Shown here one piece after another: positions 1 through 8,178 of a stretch of 42,812 bases of DNA. Both the position numbers and the translations under genes were made by a program. Under the pieces are notes generated by a model. It had not been told where the DNA came from and ran no database searches. It saw only the letters and a program-made list of their open reading frames with translations. How positions within the stretch are numbered: position 1 is the first letter of the stretch; every line of letters starts with the position of its first letter. The DNA comes from an uncultured Clostridia bacterium. Lineage in GTDB: Bacteria > Bacillota_A > Clostridia > Oscillospirales > Oscillospiraceae. The stretch is from positions 1-42,812 of the forward strand of contig CASEPH010000274.1 in NCBI GenBank assembly GCA_949289625.1, read 5' to 3'.

Positions 1-597
1 CTCACCGCCGCAGAAACCATGTATCAGCAGCTCCAAGGCGTCTTTCCGGAGCTGCGGATTGGGCTGGTCCACGGCAAGCTGCGGTCCGAGGCCAAGGAGA
101 AAGCCATGGAGGCCTTTGTCCGCCACGAGACGGATATTCTGGTGGCCACCACTGTCATCGAGGTGGGCGTGGACGTGCGGAACGCCACGCTGATGATCGT
201 GGAGGACGCCGACCGGTTCGGTCTTAGCCAGCTCCATCAGCTTCGAGGCCGGGTGGGCCGGAATTCGGAAAAGTCCTACTGTATCCTGATCTCCGACAAT
301 CAAAATCCCGATACCAGAAAACGACTCCAGGCCATGTGCCAGACTAACGACGGCTTTGCCATTGCCCAACAGGACTTGGAACAGCGGGGCCCCGGTGACT
401 TTTTTGGCCACCGTCAAAGCGGCCTGCCCATGTTCCAAAGCGCCTCTCTGGCCCAAGATCTATCCGTGTTGAAGGAGGCCCAAGAGGCCGCCAACACCTT
501 TCTTTCCTCTGACCCGGATCCACAAGCACCGGAAAATTCGGCGCTGTTTGCCAGGGTTCAGGCGTTGTTTGCCCAATCGGACGACACCTTTAACTAA
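1..597 (+). CDS. recG: ATP-dependent DNA helicase RecG, C-terminal part (5' end outside window)
   Basis: RecG remodels stalled replication forks and Holliday junctions in the cytoplasm. The reading frame is open from base 1, so the gene starts left of the window; about 198 codons are visible. They hold the end of the helicase C domain: the TTVIEVGVDV block followed by the QLRGRVGR arginine-finger motif, then the RecG-specific GDFFGHRQSGLP segment and the C-terminal helical tail. The wedge domain and Walker A motif would lie upstream and are not seen. In Bacillus recG lies close to yloU-yloV; here those genes (asp23, fakA) are also near, but on the other strand and separated by asnB and glgA. 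The stop is followed within 5 bases by a terminator-like hairpin that also carries the asnB ribosome binding site. The identification is secure. Confidence 0.96.
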   Translation, partial: LTAAETMYQQLQGVFPELRIGLVHGKLRSEAKEKAMEAFVRHETDILVATTVIEVGVDVRNATLMIVEDADRFGLSQLHQLRGRVGRNSEKSYCILISDNQNPDTRKRLQAMCQTNDGFAIAQQDLEQRGPGDFFGHRQSGLPMFQSASLAQDLSVLKEAQEAANTFLSSDPDPQAPENSALFARVQALFAQSDDTFN

Positions 598-601
598 ACA
601 C

Positions 602-654
602 AAAAGTCCCTCCTGCTGCATAGGCTGAAGTAGTCCATGTCAGGAGGGATTTTT
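602..654 (+). promoter_or_regulatory. Terminator-like hairpin enclosing the asnB ribosome binding site
   Basis: Bases 602-615 pair with 641-654 in a 14-pair stem with one G-U wobble; the core is the perfect 9-base repeat TCCCTCCTG / CAGGAGGGA. The loop is 25 bases. The 3' arm holds the asnB Shine-Dalgarno AGGAGG and runs into TTTTT directly before the ATG at 655. The structure could end recG transcription, hide the asnB ribosome binding site, or both. The pairing is seen; the function is inferred. Confidence 0.6.
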
Positions 655-2466
655 ATGTGCGGAATTGCGGGAGAGATTTCTCCCAAGGGGCTTTCTCCCC
701 GGCCATCCGGCTTTTATGAACATATTCTCAGTACCATGACCCGCCGGGGACCAGATCAAGCCGGCAGCTATTATACGGAACACTGCGCCCTGCTCCATCG
801 GCGACTGTCGGTCATTGATCCGGAGAAGGGCCGGCAGCCCATGACCATCGGTCCCTATACCATCGTGTACAACGGGGAACTGTACAATACCGATGATCTG
901 CGAGCAGAATTATTGGAGAAGGGCATATCCTTTCAAACCCATGCAGATACGGAGATGCTGCTCCAGGCCTATCTCACCTGGGGCAACGAAGCACCGGCAA
1001 AGCTCAATGGAATCTTTGCCTTTGCGGTCTATGACGCCAAGCATAAAAGCCTGTTTTTTGCCCGAGATCCCATGGGCGTAAAACCTCTGTTTTATGCCCA
1101 GCGAAAAGATACTTTTTATTTTGCATCGGAACTGAAAAGTCTGCTCTGTTTCCCGGAGATTCCTCCGGAGGTGGACGCCCGTGGCCTCTACGACCTGCTG
1201 TTTCTAGGCCCGGGACGGACACCAGGCTGCGGCGTCTTTCGAAACGTCAGCGAGGTACTGCCCGGTTACTGCGGCATCTACGACGAAACCGGCCTAAATC
1301 TATGGCCTTACTGGAGTTTGCGGGATGAACCCTGTGGGGACAGCTTTGCAGCCTGCGCGGAAAAGACAAGATACCTGGTGGAGGATTCCATCCGGCGTCA
1401 GCTGGTCTCCGACGTGCCTATCGGCACCTTCCTGTCCGGGGGGCTGGATTCCTCCATCATCTCCGCTGTGGCGGCGAAATATCTGGGCCAGGTGGACACC
1501 TTCTCTGTGGACTATCGGGATAACGACAAGTACTTCCACGCCACCAAATTTCAGCCCAACGCAGACAATCACTACATCGACGTCATGGAACAGGCCATCG
1601 GCGCCCGGGGCCACCGGATCATTCTGGATACCGACGCCCTGGTGGCAGCTTTGTTTGAAGCCACAGAGGCAAGAGATTTGCCGGGTATGGCAGACGTAGA
1701 CAGCTCCATGCTGCTGCTGTGCCGCAATACCAAGCCCCATGCCACGGTGATCCTCTCCGGGGAATGCGCAGACGAGATCTTCGGTGGCTATCCCTGGTAC
1801 CGAGATCCGGAGATTCGAGCCACCAACGGCTTCCCCTGGGCCCAAACCACGGACTACCGGGCCAGCTTTGTCCGTCCGGAGCTGCTGGGCTGGCAGGATC
1901 CTAAGGACTTCGTCCACCAGCGATATACAGAAACCCTGGCCACAGCAAAGATCCTTCCCGACTGCTCCCCTTTGGAAAAACGCATGAAGGAAATGATGGT
2001 GCTGAACCTGCGCTGGTTCATGCAGACTCTGCTGGACCGGAAGGATCGAATGTCCATGTGGTCCGGTCTGGAGATCCGAGTTCCCTTCTGTGACAAACGG
2101 ATTGTGGAGTATCTCTACACCGTTCCCTGGTCCCACAAGGACTACCGAGGCCGGGAGAAGGGCCTGCTACGGCACGCCTTCCGAGATCTGCTGCCGGAGG
2201 AGATCGTGGAACGCAAAAAAAGTCCCTATCCAAAGACCTGGAATCCGAATTATATGGCAGCAGTTTCTGATCTGCTGCAGCAGGAGCTGTCCGGCACCAA
2301 CTCTCTGTTGCTGGAGTTTTTGAAAAAAGATGCTCTGCTGTCCCTGTGCTCCGAAAATCGCAGTCTGCCCTGGTATGGTCAACTTATGACCACCCCCCAG
2401 ACCATCGCGTATTTTCTGCAAATTGCCCATTGGCTCCGCTTTCATCACGTTCAGATCCTATACTAA
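655..2466 (+). CDS. asnB: Asparagine synthase (glutamine-hydrolysing)
   Basis: Makes asparagine from aspartate, ATP and glutamine in the cytoplasm. The 603-residue protein has an N-terminal class II glutaminase domain starting MCGIAG, with the nucleophile Cys at position 2, and RGPDQAG near residue 38. The synthase domain carries the PP-loop SGGLDSS near residue 260 and the GECADEIFGGYPWY block. I chose the ATG at 655 because the catalytic Cys must become N-terminal and because AGGAGG lies 9 bases upstream. An in-frame ATG at 637 would add six residues (MSGGIF) and lies in the hairpin loop without a good ribosome binding site. The gene is monocistronic: a hairpin precedes it and a bidirectional terminator follows. 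It could be an amidotransferase acting on another substrate, but the domain match is full length. Confidence 0.93.
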   Translation: MCGIAGEISPKGLSPRPSGFYEHILSTMTRRGPDQAGSYYTEHCALLHRRLSVIDPEKGRQPMTIGPYTIVYNGELYNTDDLRAELLEKGISFQTHADTEMLLQAYLTWGNEAPAKLNGIFAFAVYDAKHKSLFFARDPMGVKPLFYAQRKDTFYFASELKSLLCFPEIPPEVDARGLYDLLFLGPGRTPGCGVFRNVSEVLPGYCGIYDETGLNLWPYWSLRDEPCGDSFAACAEKTRYLVEDSIRRQLVSDVPIGTFLSGGLDSSIISAVAAKYLGQVDTFSVDYRDNDKYFHATKFQPNADNHYIDVMEQAIGARGHRIILDTDALVAALFEATEARDLPGMADVDSSMLLLCRNTKPHATVILSGECADEIFGGYPWYRDPEIRATNGFPWAQTTDYRASFVRPELLGWQDPKDFVHQRYTETLATAKILPDCSPLEKRMKEMMVLNLRWFMQTLLDRKDRMSMWSGLEIRVPFCDKRIVEYLYTVPWSHKDYRGREKGLLRHAFRDLLPEEIVERKKSPYPKTWNPNYMAAVSDLLQQELSGTNSLLLEFLKKDALLSLCSENRSLPWYGQLMTTPQTIAYFLQIAHWLRFHHVQILY

Positions 2467-2467
2467 A

Positions 2468-2497
2468 AGACCGGACCCAGCCATCTGGGTCCGGTCT
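2468..2497. terminator. Bidirectional terminator between convergent asnB and glgA
   Basis: A perfect 13-base inverted repeat (AGACCGGACCCAG / CTGGGTCCGGTCT) with a CCAT loop. A T run follows on the + strand at 2503-2507, and an A run at 2465-2468 gives the U tract for the - strand. It serves both asnB and glgA. Confidence 0.9.
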
Positions 2498-2505
2498 CCA
2501 TATTT

Positions 2506-3936
2506 TTATCCTTTGTGCTGCCCCATGAGGCTCTCATAGAGCCGCAGATACGATTCCGTAGGCATATTCCAGGAGAAATCCTGGTCCATGCAGCGCTTTT
2601 GCAGACTCTCATAGGTCTCCCGGTCCTTATAAACCGCCAAGGCTCTGGAAATGGCATCCCGCAGCGCCTCCGCCGTATAGTCCTCAAATACAAAACCGTA
2701 ACCCTCAGGATGATCCTTGTCATAGGGCAAAACCGTGTCCTTAAGGCCACCGGTCGCACGCACCACAGGGGGTGTGCCATAGCGCATGGCCTGCATCTGG
2801 GCAGTACCACAGGGCTCCTCATAGGAGGGCATCAGGAACAGGTCTGCACTGGAGAAAATCTCTGCAGCCCGCTCTTCCGAATAGGAGGTCAGGTCCACCT
2901 GACCGGGAAACTGCTCCTGGAGGGTCCAAAGCTGGGCGATGATTTCCCGTTTTCCGTCGCCGGTGAGCACCAGCTGACAGCCCTGCTTCAAAAATTCCGG
3001 CAGCACCTCCACCAGCAGCCGCAGCCCTTTCCGAGGCAGCAGCCGGCTGACGCAGCCAAACACCGGGGCAGCCTGATCCACCCGAAGCCCATGCATCTCC
3101 TGCATCCACAGCTTGTTGAACACTTTTTCTTCCACAGAATCCCGGTCATAGGGCCGATGCACCAATCTGCTGTCAAAGGGATTGGCGTCCTCCGCAATGC
3201 CGTTACGAATACCATGGATGGTGTGGGACGCGATTACCTCTGCCATAGGCCCGGCTGCATCCGGACCCGAGAGTTCCTTTGCATAAGTAGGGCTGACTGT
3301 GGTTAGGCAGTCGGCCAACTCGATAGCTCCCTTCATAAGGTTTACGCTGCCATCCAACTCCACGATTCCGTCGGCAAAGAGAACACCGGACAGGCCGAAC
3401 ACGTCTGTCAAGGTGTGGTAGCTGAAATTCCCCTGGTACTCCACATTGTGGATGGTGAACATCGTACGGATGGGACGCCAAGCAGGGTTCTGAAGTCGAT
3501 AATCCTCAAGATACAAGGGAATCAGCGCTGTCTGCCAATCGTTGCAGTGGATCACCTCAGGGCGCCAGTCCAGATACCGCAGAGAGGCGCAGACTGCCTT
3601 GGAGAAAAAGGCGAACCGGGCATCGTCGTCCTCGCAGCCGTAGAGGCGGCCCCGGTGAAAGTAGTATTCGTTCTCCACAAAGTACCACACCACACCGTTG
3701 CAGGAGAGCTGATAGAGCCCGCAATAGGCCATCTCCAACGCCAGCTGAACCGTAAAGTTGCTGACCAGCTCCATCCGCGACCGATATTCCTCCGGAATTG
3801 TATCGTACAGAGGCAGGATCACGCGGATATCTACATTTTTCTGGGCCATAGCCACCGGATAGGATCCAGCCACATCTCCCAGACCTCCGTTTTTTGCAAA
3901 GGGATACGCCTCGCTGACCGCATATAAAATATTCAT
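2506..3936 (-). CDS. glgA: Glycogen synthase (GT5, ADP-glucose type)
   Basis: Adds glucose from ADP-glucose to the non-reducing end of alpha-1,4-glucan. The protein has 476 residues, the usual GlgA length. The N-terminal GT5 domain starts MNILYAVSEAYPFAKNGGLG, with the Lys-x-Gly-Gly-Leu ADP-glucose loop, and has HCNDWQT and TVSPTYAKE. The C-terminal Rossmann half has SRLLPRKGL and the nucleotide and catalytic block PSYEEPCGTAQMQAMRYGT with VVRATGGL. The ATG at 3936 is chosen because GGAGAGGAG lies just upstream; the frame stays open further upstream but without homology. No glgB, glgC, glgD or glgP lies in the window, so the gene stands alone between asnB and fakA. The segment after HGIRNGI is more divergent than usual, so substrate preference is less certain than the fold. 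Confidence 0.88.
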   Translation of the reverse strand: MNILYAVSEAYPFAKNGGLGDVAGSYPVAMAQKNVDIRVILPLYDTIPEEYRSRMELVSNFTVQLALEMAYCGLYQLSCNGVVWYFVENEYYFHRGRLYGCEDDDARFAFFSKAVCASLRYLDWRPEVIHCNDWQTALIPLYLEDYRLQNPAWRPIRTMFTIHNVEYQGNFSYHTLTDVFGLSGVLFADGIVELDGSVNLMKGAIELADCLTTVSPTYAKELSGPDAAGPMAEVIASHTIHGIRNGIAEDANPFDSRLVHRPYDRDSVEEKVFNKLWMQEMHGLRVDQAAPVFGCVSRLLPRKGLRLLVEVLPEFLKQGCQLVLTGDGKREIIAQLWTLQEQFPGQVDLTSYSEERAAEIFSSADLFLMPSYEEPCGTAQMQAMRYGTPPVVRATGGLKDTVLPYDKDHPEGYGFVFEDYTAEALRDAISRALAVYKDRETYESLQKRCMDQDFSWNMPTESYLRLYESLMGQHKG

Positions 3937-3990
3937 GTTGGCACTCCTCTCCTCCGTGTCACCGGAAGATACTCCCGCACACAACACAAA

Positions 3991-4031
3991 GAACCCACAA
4001 AGCAAACGCTCGAGCGCAGCTTCGTGGGCTC
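3991..4031 (-). terminator. Probable terminator of the asp23-fakA unit, with a palindromic loop
   Basis: On the - strand GAGCCCACGAAGC pairs with GCTTTGTGGGTTC over 13 pairs with two G-U wobbles, followed by TTTG. The loop contains the perfect 10-base palindrome CGCTCGAGCG (4007-4016), so a nested stem is possible. The U tract is poor. It lies just after the fakA stop codon. Confidence 0.55.
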
Positions 4032-4040
4032 CTGCACTTG

Positions 4041-5684
4041 TTATTCTGCGGAAATCAAGTAATAGTATACAGGCTGTCCACCGGAGAGCAGAGTAATTTC
4101 CGCCTCCGGGCAAACTTCCTGGAAGATTTCTTCGGCACGCTGTGCCCCATCCTCCGAAATATCCTCGCCATAGAGAATGGTAACAAATTCGCTGTCCAGC
4201 TCCCGGGCTTTTTCTGCCAGAGCACGGAGCAGCCCCTCAATATCGGGATCCGTCCCATAAAGAGCACCATTGCACAGAGCCAGATAATCTCCGGCGTTGA
4301 TAGCGTAGCCGTCAAAATCGGAATTTCTGGCGGCATAGGTGATCTGCATGGTGGTAACCCCAGCGATGGCGCTGGTCATGTTTTCTACGTTTTCCTCCAC
4401 GGAGGCGGAAGGATCCAGATTCAGCATGGCAGTGATGCCCTGAGGTACCGTTGCCGTAGGAATCACCACGATCTGCTTATCGCTCAAGGGCTTGCACTGT
4501 TCCGCCGCCATCAGAATATTCTTGTTGTTGGGCAGCACGATCACGATCTCCGCCGGGGTGGCGTCGATCATCTTGAGGATGTCCTCAGTGGACGGGTTCA
4601 TGGTCTGACCACCGGAGACGATCTGATCCACCCCCAGGTCCCGGAACATCTCGGCAATGCCTGCTCCAGCGCATACGGAAACCACGCCGTATTTCTTTTC
4701 CGGCGGTGCGATCTTCCGTGTTTCCGAGGACTCCAATTCGGCTTCGCTCATGACCTTTTCGGTGTGCTGGAGCCGCATATTTTCCACCTTTACCGTCACC
4801 AGCTGGCCATATTTCAGGCCCTCCTGAATGGCGGTGCCAGGATTGTCCGTATGGACGTGGACTTTGATGATCTCCTCGTCGTCTACCAGCACCAAGCTGT
4901 CGCCGATGCCGCCCAGGAAGGACCGCAGCAGTTCCGGATCCCGGTCGTTCTGCCGGGAGACAATAAACTCCGTGCAGTAGCTGAAGGTGATGTCCTCCTC
5001 GTCAAAGTCGGAGAAGGTGGCCTGTTCCTTGACCTCCTCCACAGGCTGCGGCTCCGCCACAATGGGCTGCCCCAGCATGGCGGCCTTCATGGCCTCCAGG
5101 ATCAGCACGAAGCCCTTGCCGCCGGCGTCCACCACCCCGGCCTTTTTCAGCACCGGGTTCTGATTGACCGTCTCCTCCAGGGCAGCTCTGGCGCTGACAA
5201 TGGCCACGTCTAGGATATTTTCAATAGAGGTGGTCTCAGCACAGGCCTCCGTAGCGGTTTCCGCAGATACACGGGATACCGTCAGAATGGTGCCTTCCGT
5301 GGGCTTCATGACGGCCTTATAGGCCGCCTCCACGCCCTCGGTGAGGGCGGCGGCAAAATCCAAGCCGTCCGCCGTGGTCTTGTCCTTCATATATTTGGAG
5401 AATCCCCGGAACAGCAGGGACGTGATCACGCCGGAATTTCCCCGGGCGCCTCGCAGCAGCGCCGCAGCAGCAATCTCCGCGCAGCGTCCCACGGTGATGT
5501 CCTCGGGGGCCTTCTGGAGCTCCTTGGCGGCGTTGCCCAGGGTCAGGGCCATATTGGTGCCGGTATCGCCGTCAGGCACCGGGAACACGTTAAGATCATT
5601 GATCTGCTGCTTGCTGAGATCCACGGAAGCGGCAGCGCTGGTAAACATTTCCTTTAATTCGGCTCCGCTGATAAATTCTTTCAA
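4041..5684 (-). CDS. fakA: DAK2-domain fatty acid kinase, FakA (YloV) family
   Basis: In the Fak system FakA phosphorylates fatty acids held by a FakB protein to give acyl-phosphates for phospholipid synthesis. The 547-residue protein has an N-terminal DAK2 kinase domain (about 1-200) with the Mg-ATP motif PVPDGDTGTNM (Asp38, Asp40), GARGNSGVI and DAGGKGF. A middle domain and a C-terminal DegV-like half (GAGIAEMFRDLG, VSGGQTMNPS, LPNNKNI) follow, as in full-length FakA. The start is the TTG at 5684: GGAGGTG lies 9 bases upstream, whereas a longer frame to 5717 has no good ribosome binding site. The gene follows asp23 after 45 bases, the conserved yloU-yloV pair, and should share its promoter. 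No fakB is in the window, so the fatty-acid role rests on family membership. Confidence 0.88.
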   Translation of the reverse strand: MKEFISGAELKEMFTSAAASVDLSKQQINDLNVFPVPDGDTGTNMALTLGNAAKELQKAPEDITVGRCAEIAAAALLRGARGNSGVITSLLFRGFSKYMKDKTTADGLDFAAALTEGVEAAYKAVMKPTEGTILTVSRVSAETATEACAETTSIENILDVAIVSARAALEETVNQNPVLKKAGVVDAGGKGFVLILEAMKAAMLGQPIVAEPQPVEEVKEQATFSDFDEEDITFSYCTEFIVSRQNDRDPELLRSFLGGIGDSLVLVDDEEIIKVHVHTDNPGTAIQEGLKYGQLVTVKVENMRLQHTEKVMSEAELESSETRKIAPPEKKYGVVSVCAGAGIAEMFRDLGVDQIVSGGQTMNPSTEDILKMIDATPAEIVIVLPNNKNILMAAEQCKPLSDKQIVVIPTATVPQGITAMLNLDPSASVEENVENMTSAIAGVTTMQITYAARNSDFDGYAINAGDYLALCNGALYGTDPDIEGLLRALAEKARELDSEFVTILYGEDISEDGAQRAEEIFQEVCPEAEITLLSGGQPVYYYLISAE

Positions 5685-5729
5685 GTGTGTTGCACCTCCG
5701 GGATGAGATACTCTCATCTTTCTAACAAT

Positions 5730-6083
5730 TTAGTCAACGCTGATGGAATCAATGAAGACATTGACCGTTTTGACCTCAGCGCCGGTCATTTTGGTCACCA
5801 CATAGTTCACCTCATTGATGATCGCAGGGCCAACGGCAGCAATGTTGACGCCATGGTCGATCATAATATGAAGATCAATGGAAACCGTATTGTCATCGTT
5901 GTAGGTTACCAGCACACCCTTGCCCATGGCTTCCCGGCGCAGCAGGTGTACCAAGCCGTCCGTTACAGACCGAACCACCATGCCCTTGACGCCAAAGCAG
6001 GTGGACGCAGCCATGCCCGCAATATTGGTAAATACCTCGCTGCTGATGGTGACAACACCCTTGTCTGTGGTAAGTCGCATCAT
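5730..6083 (-). CDS. Asp23/Gls24 family envelope stress response protein (YloU)
   Basis: A 117-residue Asp23/YloU domain protein. The family is linked to cell-envelope stress and is conserved directly upstream of fakA/yloV. Typical blocks are DKGVVTISSEVFTNIAG near the N-terminus, FGVKGMV, and the alternating hydrophobic strands DLHIMIDHGVNI and NEVNYVVTKMTG. There is no signal peptide or membrane segment. The start is the first of two adjacent Met codons at 6083, with AAAGGAGGTC 7 bases upstream. A good promoter lies about 55 bases upstream, with an inverted repeat just after the predicted transcription start. Biochemical function is unknown. Confidence 0.9.
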   Translation of the reverse strand: MMRLTTDKGVVTISSEVFTNIAGMAASTCFGVKGMVVRSVTDGLVHLLRREAMGKGVLVTYNDDNTVSIDLHIMIDHGVNIAAVGPAIINEVNYVVTKMTGAEVKTVNVFIDSISVD

Positions 6084-6114
6084 AAGGATTGACCTCCTTT
6101 TAATCCGTTGCAAT

Positions 6115-6130
6115 GTGTCCCAAGGGACAC
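6115..6130. promoter_or_regulatory. Inverted repeat just downstream of the asp23 promoter
   Basis: GTGTCCC and GGGACAC flank a 2-base centre. The site covers roughly +2 to +17 of the asp23-fakA transcript, so it could be an operator. As an RNA hairpin its loop would be very tight. Binding of any protein is inference. Confidence 0.4.
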
Positions 6131-6137
6131 TCAGCAT

Positions 6138-6166
6138 ATTTTAGTACATTTCTTGCAAAAGCACAA
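6138..6166 (-). promoter_or_regulatory. SigA-type promoter of asp23-fakA
   Basis: On the - strand TTGTGC (6161-6166), a 17-base spacer and TAAAAT (6138-6143). The predicted start is near 6131, leaving a short leader before the asp23 ATG at 6083. Confidence 0.7.
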
Positions 6167-6190
6167 GAGGAAATTTGTAAATTCCCTGAA

Positions 6191-7768
6191 TTAGAAGGGA
6201 TTTTTGCCTACCAACAGAGACGGATCCCAACAATCTGGGACTGGAAGCCCCAGAAGTTCCGCCACTGTAGGAGCCACGCTGGACAGCCCAAGCTTTTCCT
6301 GCTTCAGTTCTCCGGGTGCGCCCACCATAATAAAGGGCACCGGAGAAAGGGAATGAGCAGTACGCACCTGCATATTCCCCTTTTTGTCCTTCTCCAGCAT
6401 CACGTCCGCGTTGCCGTGGTCCGCTGTCACCAACAGCACATACCCCAGCCGTTCCGCGGCCTCCAGAATCCGCCCCAGCTGCTGGTCCAGGGCCTCCATG
6501 GATTCCACCACAGCCTGGAAGTTTCCGGTATGGCCCACCATATCCCCGTTGGGGAAGTTGCACCGGAGGAATCCATAATTCCTGGATTCCATAGCCGACA
6601 GCAGATGATCCGTGATCTCCCGGCACTTCATGGCGGGCTTTTGATCGAAGGGGCAGTTGTCTGACGGGATCTCCTCATAGGTCTCCAGTTCCTCGGAAAT
6701 TTTACCGCTGCGGTTCCCGTTCCAGAAGTAGGTCACATGGCCGTATTTCTGCGTCTCGGACAGGGCATACTCTCGGATGCCGTGGGCCACCAGCAGTTCC
6801 GTCAGGGTGTTTTCGATGGAGGGCGGCTCCACCAGGAACCGGGCGGGAATGTGGGCGTCGCCGTCGTATTCCAGCATTCCGGCAAATTTCACGCCGTGAT
6901 AGTCCCCCCGGTCAAACTTGTCAAAGTCCGGATCTCCCAGGGCCCGGCTGATCTCCAGGGCCCGATCTCCCCGGAAGTTGAAGAGGATGACGCTGTCTCC
7001 CGGCTGGATTTTTCCAACCGGTTCTCCGTTTTCCGCGATCACAAATTCCCGGAGATCCTGGTCAATGCAGCCCGTCTCCGCTCGATCCGCCTCGATGGCG
7101 GCTCTGGCGCTGGGGAACTGCCGTCCGATCCCCTGTACATGGCAGCGGAAGCCCCGCTCCACCATGGCCCAGTCCGCCTCATAGCGGTCCATGGTAATAT
7201 ACATTCTGCCGCCGCCGGAGGCAATTTTGCCGCAGAAGCTTTCATCGCTAAGCTCCTGCAGAACATGCTCCAGCTGATCCACATAGGTCAGCGCAGAAGT
7301 GGCCGGCACATCCCGCCCATCCAGCAGGATATGGCAGCAGGCCCGGCGGATCCCCTCCTGTTTGCACTGCCGAAGCAGGGTGATGAGGTGGGTAATATTG
7401 GAGTGGACGTTCCCGTCGGAAAGAAGTCCCAGAAAGTGCATGGTCCCCTGGTCTTTGCACCAGTCCACCAGCTCTGTCCAGGCGGCAGACCGGAAAATGG
7501 TCCCGCTCTCCATACTCTGGCTCACCAGCTTGGCCCCCTGAGCGTAGACCTGGCCGCAGCCCAGGGTGTTGTGGCCAACCTCTGAGTTGCCCATGTCCTC
7601 ATCGGTGGGCAGTCCCACCGCCGTACCGTGGGCCTTGAGCTGGGTGTGGGGAAACTCCTTCATCAAGCGGTCCAGATTGGGGGTGTTGGCCTGGGCCACC
7701 GCGTCCCCTACGCCGCCATCGCCAATGCCCACGCCGTCCATAATTACCAGTACAACAGGCTTACTCAT
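6191..7768 (-). CDS. gpmI: 2,3-bisphosphoglycerate-independent phosphoglycerate mutase
   Basis: Interconverts 3- and 2-phosphoglycerate in glycolysis and gluconeogenesis, using two Mn ions and a phosphoserine intermediate. The 525-residue protein is full length. It opens MSKPVVLVIMDG with metal-binding Asp11, and has GNSEVGHNTLG with the catalytic Ser at position 62, then LLDGRDVPATS, FNFRGDRA, the GDMVGHTG metal motif and TADHGNAD. The start at 7768 has GGGAG 8 bases upstream. It overlaps the stop codon of the upstream cysteine-rich gene as ATGA, which suggests coupled translation. The usual partners gapA, pgk and tpiA are absent here, so the enzyme is uncoupled from a glycolytic operon. It likely uses the promoter at 8179-8207. 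Manganese dependence is a family property, not visible in the sequence. Confidence 0.96.
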   Translation of the reverse strand: MSKPVVLVIMDGVGIGDGGVGDAVAQANTPNLDRLMKEFPHTQLKAHGTAVGLPTDEDMGNSEVGHNTLGCGQVYAQGAKLVSQSMESGTIFRSAAWTELVDWCKDQGTMHFLGLLSDGNVHSNITHLITLLRQCKQEGIRRACCHILLDGRDVPATSALTYVDQLEHVLQELSDESFCGKIASGGGRMYITMDRYEADWAMVERGFRCHVQGIGRQFPSARAAIEADRAETGCIDQDLREFVIAENGEPVGKIQPGDSVILFNFRGDRALEISRALGDPDFDKFDRGDYHGVKFAGMLEYDGDAHIPARFLVEPPSIENTLTELLVAHGIREYALSETQKYGHVTYFWNGNRSGKISEELETYEEIPSDNCPFDQKPAMKCREITDHLLSAMESRNYGFLRCNFPNGDMVGHTGNFQAVVESMEALDQQLGRILEAAERLGYVLLVTADHGNADVMLEKDKKGNMQVRTAHSLSPVPFIMVGAPGELKQEKLGLSSVAPTVAELLGLPVPDCWDPSLLVGKNPF

Positions 7769-8145
7769 TTTGAAAACTCCCTTTCCAAATAGGCTGCACA
7801 GTAGTTGATAAAGCCGGGACAAAGTTCCTTTTTCTTCTTGCCGTCCTCTGGAAGCAGCTCCTTACAGAGGATGGTGCCATATTTCTTCTGAAAAGTTTTC
7901 AAAAATTCCAGGGATTTCATGCATTTCCGGTTGTCTTGATCGCCATATTGAAGGCCCAAGGCCATCAGCGCTCCGGTCACAGCCCCGCAAACCTCTCCCC
8001 GGCGCATACCGCCGCCCAAAAAGGCTCCCAGCCGATAGGCGGTTTCCGGGTCCATTTGAAACTTTTCGCAGCAAGCCCCCAGCACCGCCTGGCAGCAGTT
8101 ACAGCCGCTCTCATGGAGCTCGGTGGCTTTTTCTTCGTATGTCAT
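7765..8145 (-). CDS. C_GCAxxG_C_C family cysteine-rich protein (putative redox protein)
   Basis: A 126-residue protein with ten cysteines in the pattern of the C_GCAxxG_C_C family, a group of proposed redox-active or metal-cluster proteins of anaerobes. Visible are GCNCCQAV (Cys15, 17, 18), a Cys25-Cys26 pair, GGGMRRGEVCGAVTGALMALG (Cys53) and spaced cysteines at 75, 94, 109 and 116. There is no signal peptide, so it is probably cytoplasmic. The start at 8145 is chosen for AGGTG 6 bases upstream; a Met nine residues earlier lacks a ribosome binding site. The gene overlaps gpmI by ATGA and has its own promoter. The physiological electron partner is unknown, and the pairing with gpmI may be incidental. 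Confidence 0.85.
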   Translation of the reverse strand: MTYEEKATELHESGCNCCQAVLGACCEKFQMDPETAYRLGAFLGGGMRRGEVCGAVTGALMALGLQYGDQDNRKCMKSLEFLKTFQKKYGTILCKELLPEDGKKKKELCPGFINYCAAYLEREFSK

Positions 8146-8178
8146 ATCCTTCACCTGATTTCTTGATTCCATGGGGTT

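Noticed and set aside
637..654. ATG at 637 as the asnB start
   Set aside because: No ribosome binding site precedes it, and class II glutaminases need Cys directly after the initiator Met; kept only as a possible alternative start.
1300..2136. Open frame on the - strand inside asnB
   Set aside because: No ribosome binding site or recognisable domain; asnB fully explains the region.
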